From Stutzerimonas chloritidismutans AW-1 (GTDB lineage: Bacteria; Pseudomonadota; Gammaproteobacteria; Pseudomonadales; Pseudomonadaceae): a stretch of 52,081 nt of DNA. Made by a program: the position numbers and the translations under genes. The DNA lies in NCBI RefSeq assembly GCF_000495915.1, contig NZ_AOFQ01000048.1:1-52081 (forward strand), read 5' to 3'. Shown piece by piece: positions 10,598 to 20,078 of the stretch; the first letter of the stretch is position 1, and each line of letters starts with the position of its first letter. Below the pieces are notes generated by a model. It ran no database searches. It saw only the letters and a list, made by a program, of their open reading frames with translations, and had not been told where the DNA came from.

Positions 10598-10618
10598 AAA
10601 CTACCTGCGTTGGCAATA

Positions 10619-10705
10619 CTGCGTTAGAACCGGCCTCAGAATGCTCATTTACAACACGTAAACTCCGCTTCTTCGGCCGCTTCTGCCTTGTCTTGCCTGC
10701 CTCGG
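10619..10705. repeat. Dispersed CTGCGTTA... intergenic repeat
   Basis: The gap between the TRAP operon and the regulator starts with a CTGCGTTAGAACCGGC-type stretch, then an AATGCTCATTTACAACACGTAAACTCC segment and pyrimidine-rich DNA. A shorter relative in inverse orientation is at 41776-41802 (GAGCCTGTTTTTAACGCAGC). I recognise it as a common Pseudomonas intergenic repeat from memory. It may end transcription after the TRAP operon. Confidence 0.45.
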
Positions 10706-10804
10706 CAACGTTTTCTCCAGCGTCTCCAACGTCCTCCGGCTGCCTTGCCCGTGGCAGCCGGGGCCAACCATAATCGGTCGCCCCAGAACGGACCCTGACT
10801 GCCC

Positions 10805-12304
<1,500 letters not shown>

Positions 12305-12415
12305 GCGGTCTAACCCGCGGCTTGGCCGTCGTTGACGACGCGGCAATGTCACAGCGGCTGATCTACATTGGAGGCAGGGCCGCCGATTCCCGGCGCCGCA
12401 AGGGGACGCTCAACG

Positions 12416-12814
12416 ATGACAGACGATGCAGGCAAACTGGTTCTCAGGCTCTCGGTCGGCGTATTGATGCTGCTGCACGGCATCCACAAACTGCTGCACG
12501 GCGTCGATGGCATCGGTGGCATGCTGGCCGGCATGGGCCTGCCGACGGTCCTCGCCTACGGCGTCTACCTGGGTGAGGTGGTCGGACCGCTGCTGGTGAT
12601 CCTTGGCCTTTATACTCGCCTCGGCGCTCTGCTGATGCTGGGCAACATGGTCGTCGCGCTGGCGCTGGCGCACCGGGCCGAACTGTTCGACATCGGGCCG
12701 ATGGGCGGCTGGGCCATCGAACTGCAGGGCCTGTTCCTGTTCGGCTCGCTGGCCATCATGCTGCTCGGCGCCGGGCGCTACAGCGTCGGCGGGATCAACG
12801 GCCGCTACAACTAG
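12416..12814 (+). CDS. DoxX-family membrane protein
   Basis: This 132-aa protein has four hydrophobic helices typical of DoxX/DoxD (LVLRLSVGVLMLLHGIHKLLHG, then GLPTVLAYGVYLGEVVGPLLVILGL, LLMLGNMVVALALA and LFLFGSLAIMLLGAG). LHGIHKLLHG is the family's conserved first-helix motif. DoxX proteins are often linked to redox or thiol homeostasis and to catabolic operons, but no reaction is assigned here. The ATG at 12416 follows AGGGGA; a 16-residue extension upstream is less likely. It follows the sigma-54 activator by 111 bp and has no -24/-12 site of its own. Confidence 0.8.
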   Translation: MTDDAGKLVLRLSVGVLMLLHGIHKLLHGVDGIGGMLAGMGLPTVLAYGVYLGEVVGPLLVILGLYTRLGALLMLGNMVVALALAHRAELFDIGPMGGWAIELQGLFLFGSLAIMLLGAGRYSVGGINGRYN

Positions 12815-12823
12815 CAACCCGAG

Positions 12824-12861
12824 TGTCCGGCGCGGCGGACAGTCGTCCAGCGCGCCGGACA
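12824..12861 (+). promoter_or_regulatory. Two enhancer-type palindromes upstream of the esterase gene
   Basis: TGTCCG-N6-CGGACA at 12824-12841 (perfect inverted repeat) and CGTCCA-N6-CGGACA at 12844-12861. Both are 18 bp and match the sites before the TRAP operon. They lie about 132-169 bp upstream of the -24 element at 12993. Confidence 0.7.
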
Positions 12862-12992
12862 TCGCTTCACCTGAACTCCGCCGCGCCGAACATCTCGCTG
12901 CCCACCTCCACTGCTTCCGCATCCCCGCCCTAGAGCCCTCGCCCCGACGGCGATGACCGGCTATCGCCTGCTCTCGCCTCCTTCCGCCCGCT

Positions 12993-13007
12993 GGCATGTC
13001 ATTGGCT
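12993..13007 (+). promoter_or_regulatory. Sigma-54 promoter of the esterase gene
   Basis: GGCAT (12993-12997), five bases, TGGCT (13003-13007). The invariant GG and GC and the 5-bp spacing are kept, with one mismatch in each half. It lies inside the 5' extension of the esterase reading frame, which supports the later start at 13067. Confidence 0.6.
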
Positions 13008-13043
13008 TGAGCGCTTATGCGCCCGACCCGGCGCATCGGCTCG

Positions 13044-13060
13044 ACAACAACAAGAAGGAA
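13044..13060 (+). promoter_or_regulatory. AACAACAA motif at the ribosome binding site
   Basis: ACAACAACAAGAAGGAA merges into the Shine-Dalgarno GAAGGAA six bases before the ATG. It is the same block as at 7428-7445 and 15027-15047, and fits an Hfq/Crc catabolite-repression site. Confidence 0.55.
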
Positions 13061-13066
13061 GCCCTA

Positions 13067-14782
13067 ATGATGCCTATCCGTAGCAATCCATTTACCCGCC
13101 GCGCGCTGTGCCTGACGCCATTGGCGCTGTCGCTACTTGCCGCCGAATCCGTGCAGGCGGCGACCTGCACCGAACTGCTTGGCCGCGAGATACCAGCCCA
13201 GGCCATCGGCCTGCCCACCAGCGGCGCCCGTGTCACGGGGGCGACCCCGGTGGCCGCTGGCGGCAACGCACCGCAGACGTTTGGCGCCTATTGCGACCTC
13301 AGCGCCGAGATTCGCCCGGTCGATCCCGCCGCACCGGCAATAAGCATGCGCCTGGTGCTGCCCGAGCGGTGGAACCGCAAGGCGATGATGTTCGGCGGCG
13401 GCGGTTACAACGGCACGGTGCCGAACGTCGCCGGCAACGTACCCGCCGGCCCGGTCGATCAACCCACGCCGCTCGGCCGTGGCTACGCGGTGTTCGGCAG
13501 CGATTCCGGGCATGTCGCCGATCCGCTGAGCCCCGGCTCCTTCGCCTGGAACGACGAAGCCCTAGCCAACTACGCCCACGACGCGCTGAAGAAAACCCGC
13601 GATGCCGCCGTCTACCTGATCGAACAACGCTACGGCGCCGCGCCCGAGCGCAGCTATTTCGCCGGCGGCTCCACCGGTGGCCGCGAGGCGCTGGCCGTGG
13701 TGCAGCAATGGCCGACCGACTTCAACGGCGCCATCGTCCTCTACCCCGCCTACAACGCCCTGGCGCTGGACCTGCAGTTCGGCCGCATCACCCGCGCCCT
13801 CGCCCAGCCCGGAGCCTTTCCCAGCCTGGAGAAGCGCGCCGCACTGCTGGAAGCCGCGATGCAGGCCTGCGACAAGTTGGATGGCGTGCGCGACGGCGTG
13901 ATCAGCCATCAGGCCGCGTGCAATGCGCAGTTCGACCCGGCCCGCGCCAAGCTAGACGGCAAACCGCTGCGCTGCCCGGGCGGTGCCGATACCTCGCAGC
14001 GTTGCCTGTCGGATGCGCAGATCCAGGCGCTGCGGGTGTTCAACACGCCGATCCGCTTCAACTTCCGGCTGGCCAGCGGCGAGACCCACTACCCCGGCTT
14101 CAACACCTGGGGCACCGACCTCGGCCGGCCAGGTGAAGGCCTGCAGCTGGTGGTCAACCGCCTCGGCCTCAACACCCTGCAGCCGAGCTATCCGATGCCC
14201 GTGCACGGCACCGGCTTCGCCGAGGGCGCGCCCTACCATTCGGGCTTCTGGGATGAATGGGTGCGCTACTTCGTGACGCGCAATCCCACGTTCAATTCGC
14301 TGACCCTCGACCCGCAAAACCCCGGTCCATGGCAGGCGCGCATCAGCGAGCTGTCGCTGCGCCAGGACGTCAACCGGACCGACCTCACCGCCTTCGCCCG
14401 CACCGGCGGCAAGATCCTCATGGCACACGGCACTTCCGACCAACTGGTGAGCACCCGCGCCACCGCCGAGTACTACGAGCGCGTGCGTCGCGACATGGGA
14501 CCCGGCAAGACCAAGCACTTCCTGCGCTACTACGAGATCCCCGGCTACGGCCACGCCGCCAGCACGGTGTTCAACGCCGCCTGGGATTCGCTGAGCGCGC
14601 TGGAAGACTGGGTCGAACAGGGCCGTGCGCCGCGCCGGCAGGTCGTTGCCGACAGCGTCGGCGTGCCCGGCCGCACCCGCCCGCTGTGCGAATACCCCGG
14701 CTGGCCGAAGTACGTCGGCAAGGGCGACGTGAACGCCGCGTCGAGCTTCGTCTGCGTCAAGAGTCGCAGGGGCACGCGCTGA
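13067..14782 (+). CDS. Secreted tannase/feruloyl esterase family hydrolase
   Basis: A 571-aa alpha/beta hydrolase with an N-terminal signal (RRALCLTPLALSLLAAESVQAA). The nucleophile elbow GGSTGGREAL puts Ser at 202, HGTSDQLV gives Asp 458 and PGYGHAAS gives His 496, the tannase-family triad. A Cys pairs with the triad loops in this family, and many Cys are present (TCTELL, ACDKLDG, RCPGGAD, RPLCEYP). The family cleaves esters of aromatic acids (gallate, ferulate, chlorogenate, MHET). It has its own -24/-12 promoter and palindromes, shared with the TRAP and porin genes. Its substrate is unknown. Start: tandem ATG at 13067/13070 after GAAGGAA. Confidence 0.88.
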   Translation: MMPIRSNPFTRRALCLTPLALSLLAAESVQAATCTELLGREIPAQAIGLPTSGARVTGATPVAAGGNAPQTFGAYCDLSAEIRPVDPAAPAISMRLVLPERWNRKAMMFGGGGYNGTVPNVAGNVPAGPVDQPTPLGRGYAVFGSDSGHVADPLSPGSFAWNDEALANYAHDALKKTRDAAVYLIEQRYGAAPERSYFAGGSTGGREALAVVQQWPTDFNGAIVLYPAYNALALDLQFGRITRALAQPGAFPSLEKRAALLEAAMQACDKLDGVRDGVISHQAACNAQFDPARAKLDGKPLRCPGGADTSQRCLSDAQIQALRVFNTPIRFNFRLASGETHYPGFNTWGTDLGRPGEGLQLVVNRLGLNTLQPSYPMPVHGTGFAEGAPYHSGFWDEWVRYFVTRNPTFNSLTLDPQNPGPWQARISELSLRQDVNRTDLTAFARTGGKILMAHGTSDQLVSTRATAEYYERVRRDMGPGKTKHFLRYYEIPGYGHAASTVFNAAWDSLSALEDWVEQGRAPRRQVVADSVGVPGRTRPLCEYPGWPKYVGKGDVNAASSFVCVKSRRGTR

Positions 14783-14819
14783 CCTGACACGGCGCCGGCC
14801 TCAGTCGCCGGCGCCGTCC

Positions 14820-14890
14820 AGTCTGCCCGACTGGACACCTCGACCCCGCAGAACACCGCCGTCCGCCATACATGTCCAGTCCAACGGACG
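14820..14890 (+). promoter_or_regulatory. Two enhancer-type palindromes upstream of the porin gene
   Basis: AGTCTG-N6-TGGACA at 14820-14837 and TGTCCA-N6-CGGACG at 14873-14890 are both 18 bp. They match the sites before the TRAP operon and esterase gene with one or two mismatches. They lie about 92-162 bp upstream of the -24 element. Confidence 0.65.
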
Positions 14891-14981
14891 CACCGCACCC
14901 CGCGCGGCAAGCCCAGCCAACCGCCCATAGACCGCTCTACCACGCGCCATTGCGGCGGGGGGCCACTCGAACGCCGCGCCT

Positions 14982-14996
14982 GGCACGCCTTTCGCT
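14982..14996 (+). promoter_or_regulatory. Sigma-54 promoter of the porin gene
   Basis: GGCAC (14982-14986), five bases, TCGCT (14992-14996). The -24 half is perfect, and the -12 half keeps the invariant GC. It is 55 bp before the porin start. Confidence 0.65.
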
Positions 14997-15026
14997 CTAT
15001 GCCCTGTAGCCGCCCGAGAGCGGCCC

Positions 15027-15047
15027 AAAACAACAACAAGAGGAAAT
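15027..15047 (+). promoter_or_regulatory. AACAACAA motif at the ribosome binding site
   Basis: AAAACAACAACAAGAGGAAA immediately precedes the porin ATG and contains the Shine-Dalgarno AGAGGAAA. It is the third copy of the block seen at the two other sigma-54 units. Confidence 0.55.
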
Positions 15048-15050
15048 ACC

Positions 15051-16313
15051 ATGCGACTGCACCACAAGTCCCTCTGCCACATTATCTGCGGCGGCGCCGT
15101 AGTGATCGCCACCCACCCCGCCAGCGCCGCCTTCGTCGAAGACAGCAAGGCCAGCATCGACCTGCGCAACTTCTACATGAACCGTGATTTCCGTTCCGGC
15201 GACGGTCAGTCCAAGGCCGAGGAATGGGCCCAGGGCTTCATGCTGAAAATGGAATCCGGCTACACCGAAGGCCCGATCGGCTTCGGCGTGGACGCCATCG
15301 GCCTGCTCGGCGTGAAGCTCGACTCCAGCCCCGACCGCGTCGGCACCGGCATCCTGCAGAGCGACCGCGAAGCGCCCAACCGCGCCCAGGACGACTACGG
15401 CTCCGCCGGTGTGACGGCCAAGGCCAAACGGTCCGCCACCACCCTGCACATCGGCACCCTGCAACCGATCCTGCCGGTGGTGATGCGCAACGACAGCCGC
15501 CTGCTGCCGCAGACCTATCGCGGCGCCTGGCTGCAGAGCAAGGAGATCGACGGCCTGACCCTGGATCTCGGCAAGCTCGACCGCGTCAACCAGCGCAACT
15601 CCTCGGATAACGAGGAAATGACCGCCTTCAACGGCGGCCGCCGCAACATCCAGTTCGGCAGCCAGACCAGCAGCGACGAATTCCTCTTCGCCGGCGCGCG
15701 CTACGCCTGGTCGCCCGAGCTCAGCACCAGCTACTTCTACGGCGGGCTGGACGGCATCTACAAGGAGCACAACTTCGGCCTGGTTCATGTCCTGCCGCTC
15801 GGCGACAAGCAGAGCTTCAAGACAGACCTGCGCTACGTGCACCAGACCGACGACGGCGGCAGCAACGTCGACGCCGATGCCTTCGGCGCCATGTTCACCT
15901 ACAAGCTCGGCGGCCACGCCTTCGGCGCCGGCTACCAGCAACTCAACGGCGACACCGGCTTCGCCTACATCGCCGGCAGCGACAACTCGCTGGTCAACCT
16001 GGTGCAGATCAACGACTTCGGCAACGAGGACGAACGCTCCTGGCAGGTCCGCTACGACTACGACTTCGCCGCCATGGGCATCCCCGGCCTGAGCCTGATG
16101 ACGCGCTACCTCTCCGGCGACAACGTCGACCGCGGCCCCGGCGCCAGCGAAGGCAAGACCTGGGAACGCAATACCGACCTCGCCTACGTGTTCCAGAGCG
16201 GCCCGCTGAAGAACCTCGGCCTGCGCCTGCGCAACGCCACCACCCGCAGCAACTTCGGCAGCGACCTGGACGAGAACCGCTTTATCGTCAGCTACAGCCT
16301 GCCGCTCTGGTAA
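15051..16313 (+). CDS. OprD-family outer-membrane porin
   Basis: This 420-aa protein has a signal peptide (cleavage near ASA at residues 24-26, mature start AFVEDSKASIDLRNFYMNRDF). The OprD start DSKASIDLRNFYMNRDFR, AEEWAQGFMLKMESGYTEG and the internal TYRGAWLQSKEIDGLTLDLGKLD are all family hallmarks. Alternating hydrophobic strands run to the final FIVSYSLPLW, with an aromatic last residue as needed for outer-membrane insertion. OprD/Occ porins admit amino acids or aromatic and carboxylic acids. Shared regulation with the TRAP system and secreted esterase suggests it admits the same compound or its hydrolysis product. Confidence 0.92.
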   Translation: MRLHHKSLCHIICGGAVVIATHPASAAFVEDSKASIDLRNFYMNRDFRSGDGQSKAEEWAQGFMLKMESGYTEGPIGFGVDAIGLLGVKLDSSPDRVGTGILQSDREAPNRAQDDYGSAGVTAKAKRSATTLHIGTLQPILPVVMRNDSRLLPQTYRGAWLQSKEIDGLTLDLGKLDRVNQRNSSDNEEMTAFNGGRRNIQFGSQTSSDEFLFAGARYAWSPELSTSYFYGGLDGIYKEHNFGLVHVLPLGDKQSFKTDLRYVHQTDDGGSNVDADAFGAMFTYKLGGHAFGAGYQQLNGDTGFAYIAGSDNSLVNLVQINDFGNEDERSWQVRYDYDFAAMGIPGLSLMTRYLSGDNVDRGPGASEGKTWERNTDLAYVFQSGPLKNLGLRLRNATTRSNFGSDLDENRFIVSYSLPLW

Positions 16314-16349
16314 GCACCCACGCCGCAGCACCTCTCCTCGTTGGACTTC

Positions 16350-16373
16350 GCCGGGCTTGCGCCCGGCTTTTTT
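16350..16373 (+). terminator. Rho-independent terminator after the porin gene
   Basis: GCCGGGC, loop TTGC, GCCCGGC and six T. The perfect 7-bp stem sits 37 bp after the porin stop. Confidence 0.9.
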
Positions 16374-16380
16374 CGGGCAT

Positions 16381-16412
16381 GAAAAAGGCGACCCTCGGGC
16401 CGCCTCTTTTTA
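16381..16412 (-). terminator. Terminator for the small minus-strand gene
   Basis: On the minus strand, GGCGG-CCC-GA-GGG-TCGCC is followed by five T. It lies 23 bp past the stop of the 53-aa gene. The mirror run of A on the plus side means it could act in both directions. Confidence 0.7.
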
Positions 16413-16434
16413 TTCCGCCGCCTTGCCTCTCGGC

Positions 16435-16596
16435 TCAGCTCTGCTTGGTATTACGCCGCAGAATCTCGTTCACCCGCTCCGCGGTATACACCCGCTTCGC
16501 CTCGTCGCTCGGCTTTTGCCGAACATCGAGCATCACACCCGCACTGATTGCCAACACACAAACGATCACCGAGACCGCAGACAGCAACGTATTCAT
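16435..16596 (-). CDS. Small single-pass membrane protein, unknown
   Basis: A 53-aa protein with one membrane segment (LLSAVSVIVCVLAISAGVML) and a charged C-terminal tail (VRQKPSDEAKRVYTAERVNEILRRN). The ATG at 16596 is preceded by AAGGG, and a good terminator follows the stop. A longer in-frame start at 16707 adds residues that look non-coding. I do not recognise a family. Confidence 0.55.
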   Translation of the reverse strand: MNTLLSAVSVIVCVLAISAGVMLDVRQKPSDEAKRVYTAERVNEILRRNTKQS

Positions 16597-16765
16597 CACA
16601 CGCCCTTCAGACACCAAAGAAACCGCTAGCGGAGGATGGCTCCCCGCGAAATGGCGCCGATTCTGCGCCGCACCACGGGTAACGTCAACGGCAAGAGAAG
16701 GCGCCACAGCCCGCTGATACCGAGGCCTTCACGTGAATCTGCTCGCGAGCCTTGCGCCCCAGCTT

Positions 16766-16975
16766 TCACGGCACCGCAATCTGCAAACTGCCCAACGCAA
16801 ACCGCACAGCCACCGCCCAACCCACGGCGCTCAAAACACCCAACGCCAGATAACCCACCACAATTCCCAACGCGATCTGCTTCCACAGCCCGGCATGGGG
16901 ATCACGGTTGTAAACAACCGGCTCCACGGAATGAACATCCCGCTCTGCACGAATCTCATCGAAACGGTCACGCAT
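16766..16975 (-). CDS. Small membrane protein, unknown
   Basis: A 69-aa protein with a charged N-terminal half (MRDRFDEIRAERDVHSVEPV) followed by a hydrophobic segment (IALGIVVGYLALGVLSAVGWAVAV). GAGG lies seven bases before the start, within the palindrome GTTTACC/GGTAAAC at 16977-16992, which might be an operator. It is the last chromosomal-looking gene before the IS3 element. No family is recognised. Confidence 0.5.
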   Translation of the reverse strand: MRDRFDEIRAERDVHSVEPVVYNRDPHAGLWKQIALGIVVGYLALGVLSAVGWAVAVRFALGSLQIAVP

Positions 16976-17085
16976 GGTTTACCTCGGTAAACGGAACAGC
17001 AAATAGGTGGAACGACAAAGGGCTGAATCGCCCCTAGTTTCGTAGACACCTCCAGACCTCATAATATGGCCTATTAGGAGGTGCC

Positions 17086-17364
17086 ATGAGCAACCCGCGT
17101 TATCCCGAAGAATTCAAAATCGAAGCAGTCAAACAGGTGACCGAACGAGGTCTGCCAGTGGCTGAGGTCGCTGCTCGTTTGGGCATGTCGACCCACAGCC
17201 TGTATGCCTGGGTTAAACGCTACAGCAAGCCTCAAGAGCAGCGCGCGCAAGAGGACGATCAACACGCTGAACTACGCCGTCTGCGTGCTGAACTCAAGCG
17301 CGTGACTGAAGAGCGAGACATCCTAAAAAAGGCCGCCGCGTACTTTGCCAAGGAGTGCGGCTGA
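17086..17364 (+). CDS. IS3-family OrfA (helix-turn-helix protein)
   Basis: This 92-aa protein carries the N-terminal HTH of the transposase (YPEEFKIEAVKQVTERGLPVAEVAARLGMSTHSLYAWVKRY). A leucine-zipper segment follows (AELRRLRAELKRVTEERDILKKAAAYF). An A6G slippery heptamer at 17325-17331 near its end would allow -1 frameshifting into orfB to make the full transposase, as is usual in IS3. Confidence 0.9.
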   Translation: MSNPRYPEEFKIEAVKQVTERGLPVAEVAARLGMSTHSLYAWVKRYSKPQEQRAQEDDQHAELRRLRAELKRVTEERDILKKAAAYFAKECG

Positions 17365-18236
17365 AGTACGCTTTCATCAACCGGCTATCCGCTGACTATT
17401 CGGTTCGCCGCCTGTGCCTAACGCTGAAAGTACATGCCAGCGGTTACTACGCGTGGCTGGCTGAACCGAAGTCGGCACGAGCCAAGGATGATCAACGCCT
17501 GCTTGGACTGATCAAGCACGCGTGGCTAGAGAGCGGCGGTGTGTACGGCTACCGCAAAATCCACGACGACCTGCGTGAGCTTGGAGAAGCATGCGGCAAA
17601 CATCGTGTTGCTCGACTGATGCGCTTGGAAGGGCTGCGCTCACAGACAGGGTATCGTCGTCGACCGGGCCGCTATGGTGGTAAGCCTCCAGCGGCCTCAC
17701 CGAATCATCTGGAGCGCCGATTCAATGTCACCGAACCCAACAAGGTCTGGGTAACGGACATCACCTACATCCGCACCTATGAGGGCTGGTTGTATTTGGC
17801 GGTGGTGCTCGATCTGTTCTCGCGACAGGTAATCGGTTGGTCAATGAAACCGCAGATGACCAGCGATCTGGCTATTGATGCGTTGCTGATGGCAGTTTGG
17901 CGGCGTAAGCCAAAGCAGGAGGTGATGATTCACTCAGATCAGGGGAGCCAGTTCAGCAGCGGCGACTGGCAGAGCTTCCTGAAAGCCAACAACTTACTTG
18001 GCAGTATGAGTCGGCGCGGCAATTGCCATGACAACGCAGTAGCGGAAAGCTTTTTCCAGCTGCTGAAGCGGGAACGGATCAGGCGAAAAATCTATAGCAC
18101 CAGGCAAGACGCACGCGCTGATGTGTTCGACTACATCGAGATGTTTTACAACCCAAAACGCCGACACGGTTTCAACAACCAGCTGTCACCGGTAGAGTTT
18201 GAGAAGCGACATTTACTGAGCCTGGAAAGTGTCTAA
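17355..18236 (+). CDS. IS3-family OrfB (DDE transposase)
   Basis: A 293-aa integrase-like catalytic part, in the -1 frame relative to orfA. It starts with the HTH_21 segment (GVYGYRKIHDDLRELGEACGKHRVARLM) and then has the rve domain. The DDE residues are in VTDITYIRT, HSDQGSQFSS and NAVAESFFQLLK. The end FYNPKRRHGFNNQLSPVEFE is typical of the family. It looks intact. Confidence 0.93.
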   Translation: MRLKYAFINRLSADYSVRRLCLTLKVHASGYYAWLAEPKSARAKDDQRLLGLIKHAWLESGGVYGYRKIHDDLRELGEACGKHRVARLMRLEGLRSQTGYRRRPGRYGGKPPAASPNHLERRFNVTEPNKVWVTDITYIRTYEGWLYLAVVLDLFSRQVIGWSMKPQMTSDLAIDALLMAVWRRKPKQEVMIHSDQGSQFSSGDWQSFLKANNLLGSMSRRGNCHDNAVAESFFQLLKRERIRRKIYSTRQDARADVFDYIEMFYNPKRRHGFNNQLSPVEFEKRHLLSLESV

Positions 18237-18259
18237 GAAATCCGGGGCGATTCACTGAG

Positions 18260-19660
18260 ATGGTCGCGTTGAAAGGGGCTGATTTAAGTAATGGCCAGAC
18301 AAGCCAGAGAAATGCACGATATGCGCTGTCAATGCTAAGGTTTGATAACTTTGGTAACGATGGTAAAAAGAGCTCTAGTTTTTATGTTGGAGCAAGATCT
18401 GGCCGAGTCGCAGATCAGAAGAAAAGCAACTTTACTCTCCGTGATTTATCCGAATGGGTGGATACAGTCTCTGAGCAAATGTATAAAGGGGGAAATGTTG
18501 GGCGGCTGATTAAGTCTTATGCTCAGCCCACTACTGATCTTCCCGGTTGTGGTCCAGTCTCAGTGATTTTGGATTTTTCTGACATTGATGCTTCTGTTCC
18601 AGTCAGGAATGGTGTTCTTTACCCGGAGTTTTACTATGTCGGTGGGGGACCTGTTTTCTCGGTACAGCTTGACGGAGAGTCAATCGATTTTGAATTAGAG
18701 TATGATAGTGAGAAAGTTAATTTCTCTCTGGTTTTGGCAGGTGCGTCGGTCGGGGTTCCAGAATTCCAGGCGATCTTGGATTACATTAATTCTCGCCAAG
18801 AAATTAAGGTTCTTTTCCAGGATGGAACAACATACCTCAACGGCGTGTTTTATCGCCTGTCTCTTCCATATGAGCAAGGCATTAGTGTCGAGGAGTCATG
18901 GGCAGGGTCAGTACTATTTGGTATTCCTAGTTTGCAGCGTGATAATTTGAAAGAGAAGGGGATTTCTGATGGCCATGGTAATTATATAAACACCACCCCT
19001 GCAGAGTTTGATCCTGATTCGATATTCTATATGCTCGATCTACTAAGGAATAGTTCCGCGCCGGGCGTGGCTTTATCTGACTTAGGGGAGTTTGCAAAAT
19101 ATATTCCTGGTTGTGATCTGGTTCTGTGTGCGGATATGAATACAGAGCCGTGTGATTTCATCTTATCTTCGCCCGAAAAACTTTGCTTTGTTCATATTAA
19201 GTGTGGCGATACAGCTAACCCTGGGGCACCTGCTGGGGCTTTGGCTGAGGTGGGTAGTCAGGCAATTAAAAATATCCACTATCTTATTTCGAATGAAGAT
19301 AATGATTTGCCTGGTAATTTTGGGATGTGGAAAGATACTTGGCCCACCTCAAAAACTACTCATCCTCTAGATACAAGATTTAGGCTATATAATGAGATAC
19401 TTTCGCACCCATCAGCGAGGGATGGATCAACCTCAGAAGAAGTATGGAAGTTGATTTGCAAGAGAAGAAGATCGCTACAATGCAAAAAGGAAATTTGGAT
19501 TGTGGCAGGGAGATCCTTTTCAAGAAGCGCCTTTATTCAGGGCGTCTCACGAGGTCTAACTGCTCCTACAGAGATTGTGCAGGCTTATCAGTTGATAGAG
19601 AACTGGGCAGGAACCGCCAATGACTATGATGTGGCACTAAAAATCTTTACATCAGATTAG
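18260..19660 (+). pseudogene. 5'-truncated helicase/nuclease-like protein fragment
   Basis: A 466-codon frame that starts six bases after the IS3 end and stays open into the IS, so its 5' part was probably removed by the insertion. Base composition is clearly more AT-rich than its surroundings. The stretch CDLVLCADMNTEPCDFI...LCFVHIKCG resembles the acidic and Lys core of a PD-(D/E)XK-like nuclease domain. I have seen similar segments at the C-terminus of large DEAD/DEAH helicases of defence islands; that match is from memory. The end EIWIVAGRSFSRSAF fits the same impression. No Walker motifs are present in what remains. It could still be an intact smaller protein of unknown function. Confidence 0.5.
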
Positions 19661-19867
19661 CGCTCAATCTATCGACGGGCGAACCAGCGCTTACTGACTT
19701 CCTGTGTGACCAGCGTGGAGATCCCAAGTTTTAAGAGAAAAGGAGACAGATTTATTTTCCGCCCAGACACGGCCAATCAAGCGGAGGGGGTAACGTTCAC
19801 GAAGCAGCATCAACGGAAGGGGTGCCTGCTAGGCCATCCGGGAGGCGGTAGTCACCGGCCAGAAAAC
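19661..19867. other. Non-coding stretch left of the prophage
   Basis: No convincing gene lies between the truncated helicase-like gene and the terminator at 19868. It is presumed to be the remains of older DNA downstream of tRNA-Met. I see no second att-like copy here. Confidence 0.4.
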
Positions 19868-19905
19868 AAAAAAGGCGGTTAGCTTTCGCTAACCGCCTTT
19901 CTGTG
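19868..19905. terminator. Terminator next to the left attachment repeat
   Basis: AAAGGCGGTTAGC-TTTC-GCTAACCGCCTTT, a perfect 10-bp stem with flanking A and T runs. It parallels the hairpin at 33669-33700 downstream of the intact tRNA-Met, which has the same TAGCTTTCGCTA top but a GGGG/CCCC base. The stems differ by paired changes. Confidence 0.75.
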
Positions 19906-19953
19906 TCTGGTGGCTACACCGGGACTTGAACCTGGGACATCAGCATTATGAAT
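19904..19953 (-). repeat. Left attachment repeat (tRNA-Met 3' fragment)
   Basis: A 50-bp exact copy of 33702-33751, covering the tRNA-Met 3' end, T arm and anticodon loop up to GAAT. It marks the distal end of the prophage. The sequence to its right (CGCTTG) no longer matches the tRNA. Confidence 0.92.
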
Positions 19954-20055
19954 CGCTTGTATTCCACCTGTTTACTCCATGCAGGCCCATAAATCGGGGC
20001 TTTGTTCTAGTCTATGTCCCCGCTACGCCACAACACTGCACGAAAGTTAACTGAT

Positions 20056-20063
20056 GTAGTCAC
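20056..20063 (+). promoter_or_regulatory. Possible integrase arm site, left end
   Basis: GTAGTCAC occurs here and twice near the right att (33639-33646 and 33650-33657), all inside the element within 45-105 bp of the repeats. This fits arm-type integrase sites. An 8-mer alone is weak evidence. Confidence 0.3.
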
Positions 20064-20078
20064 AGGGTTTGCTTTTCC

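Larger units (their letters stand above)
17024..18254 (+). mobile_element. IS3-family insertion sequence
   Basis: A 1231-bp element. The left end TGAATCGCCCC and right end GGGGCGATTCA form inverted repeats that extend imperfectly to about 26 bp, both leading to TAGACAC. It encodes overlapping orfA and orfB with a -1 frameshift signal. No direct target repeat is visible: the left flank reads GGC and the right flank CTG. So the DNA on one side may have been lost or rearranged after insertion. It separates chromosome-like DNA on the left from AT-rich DNA on the right. Confidence 0.85.

Noticed and set aside
12953..13066. Upstream extension of the esterase gene
   Set aside because: The -24/-12 promoter and the A-rich leader lie inside it, so it cannot be translated from that promoter.
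14997..16331. 444-codon antisense frame opposite the porin gene
   Set aside because: Shadow of an OprD-type gene with signal peptide, promoter and terminator on the plus strand.
16996..17023. An older att copy left of the IS3 element
   Set aside because: No match to the tRNA-Met 3' end (GTGGCTACACCGG) is present here or elsewhere left of 19904.
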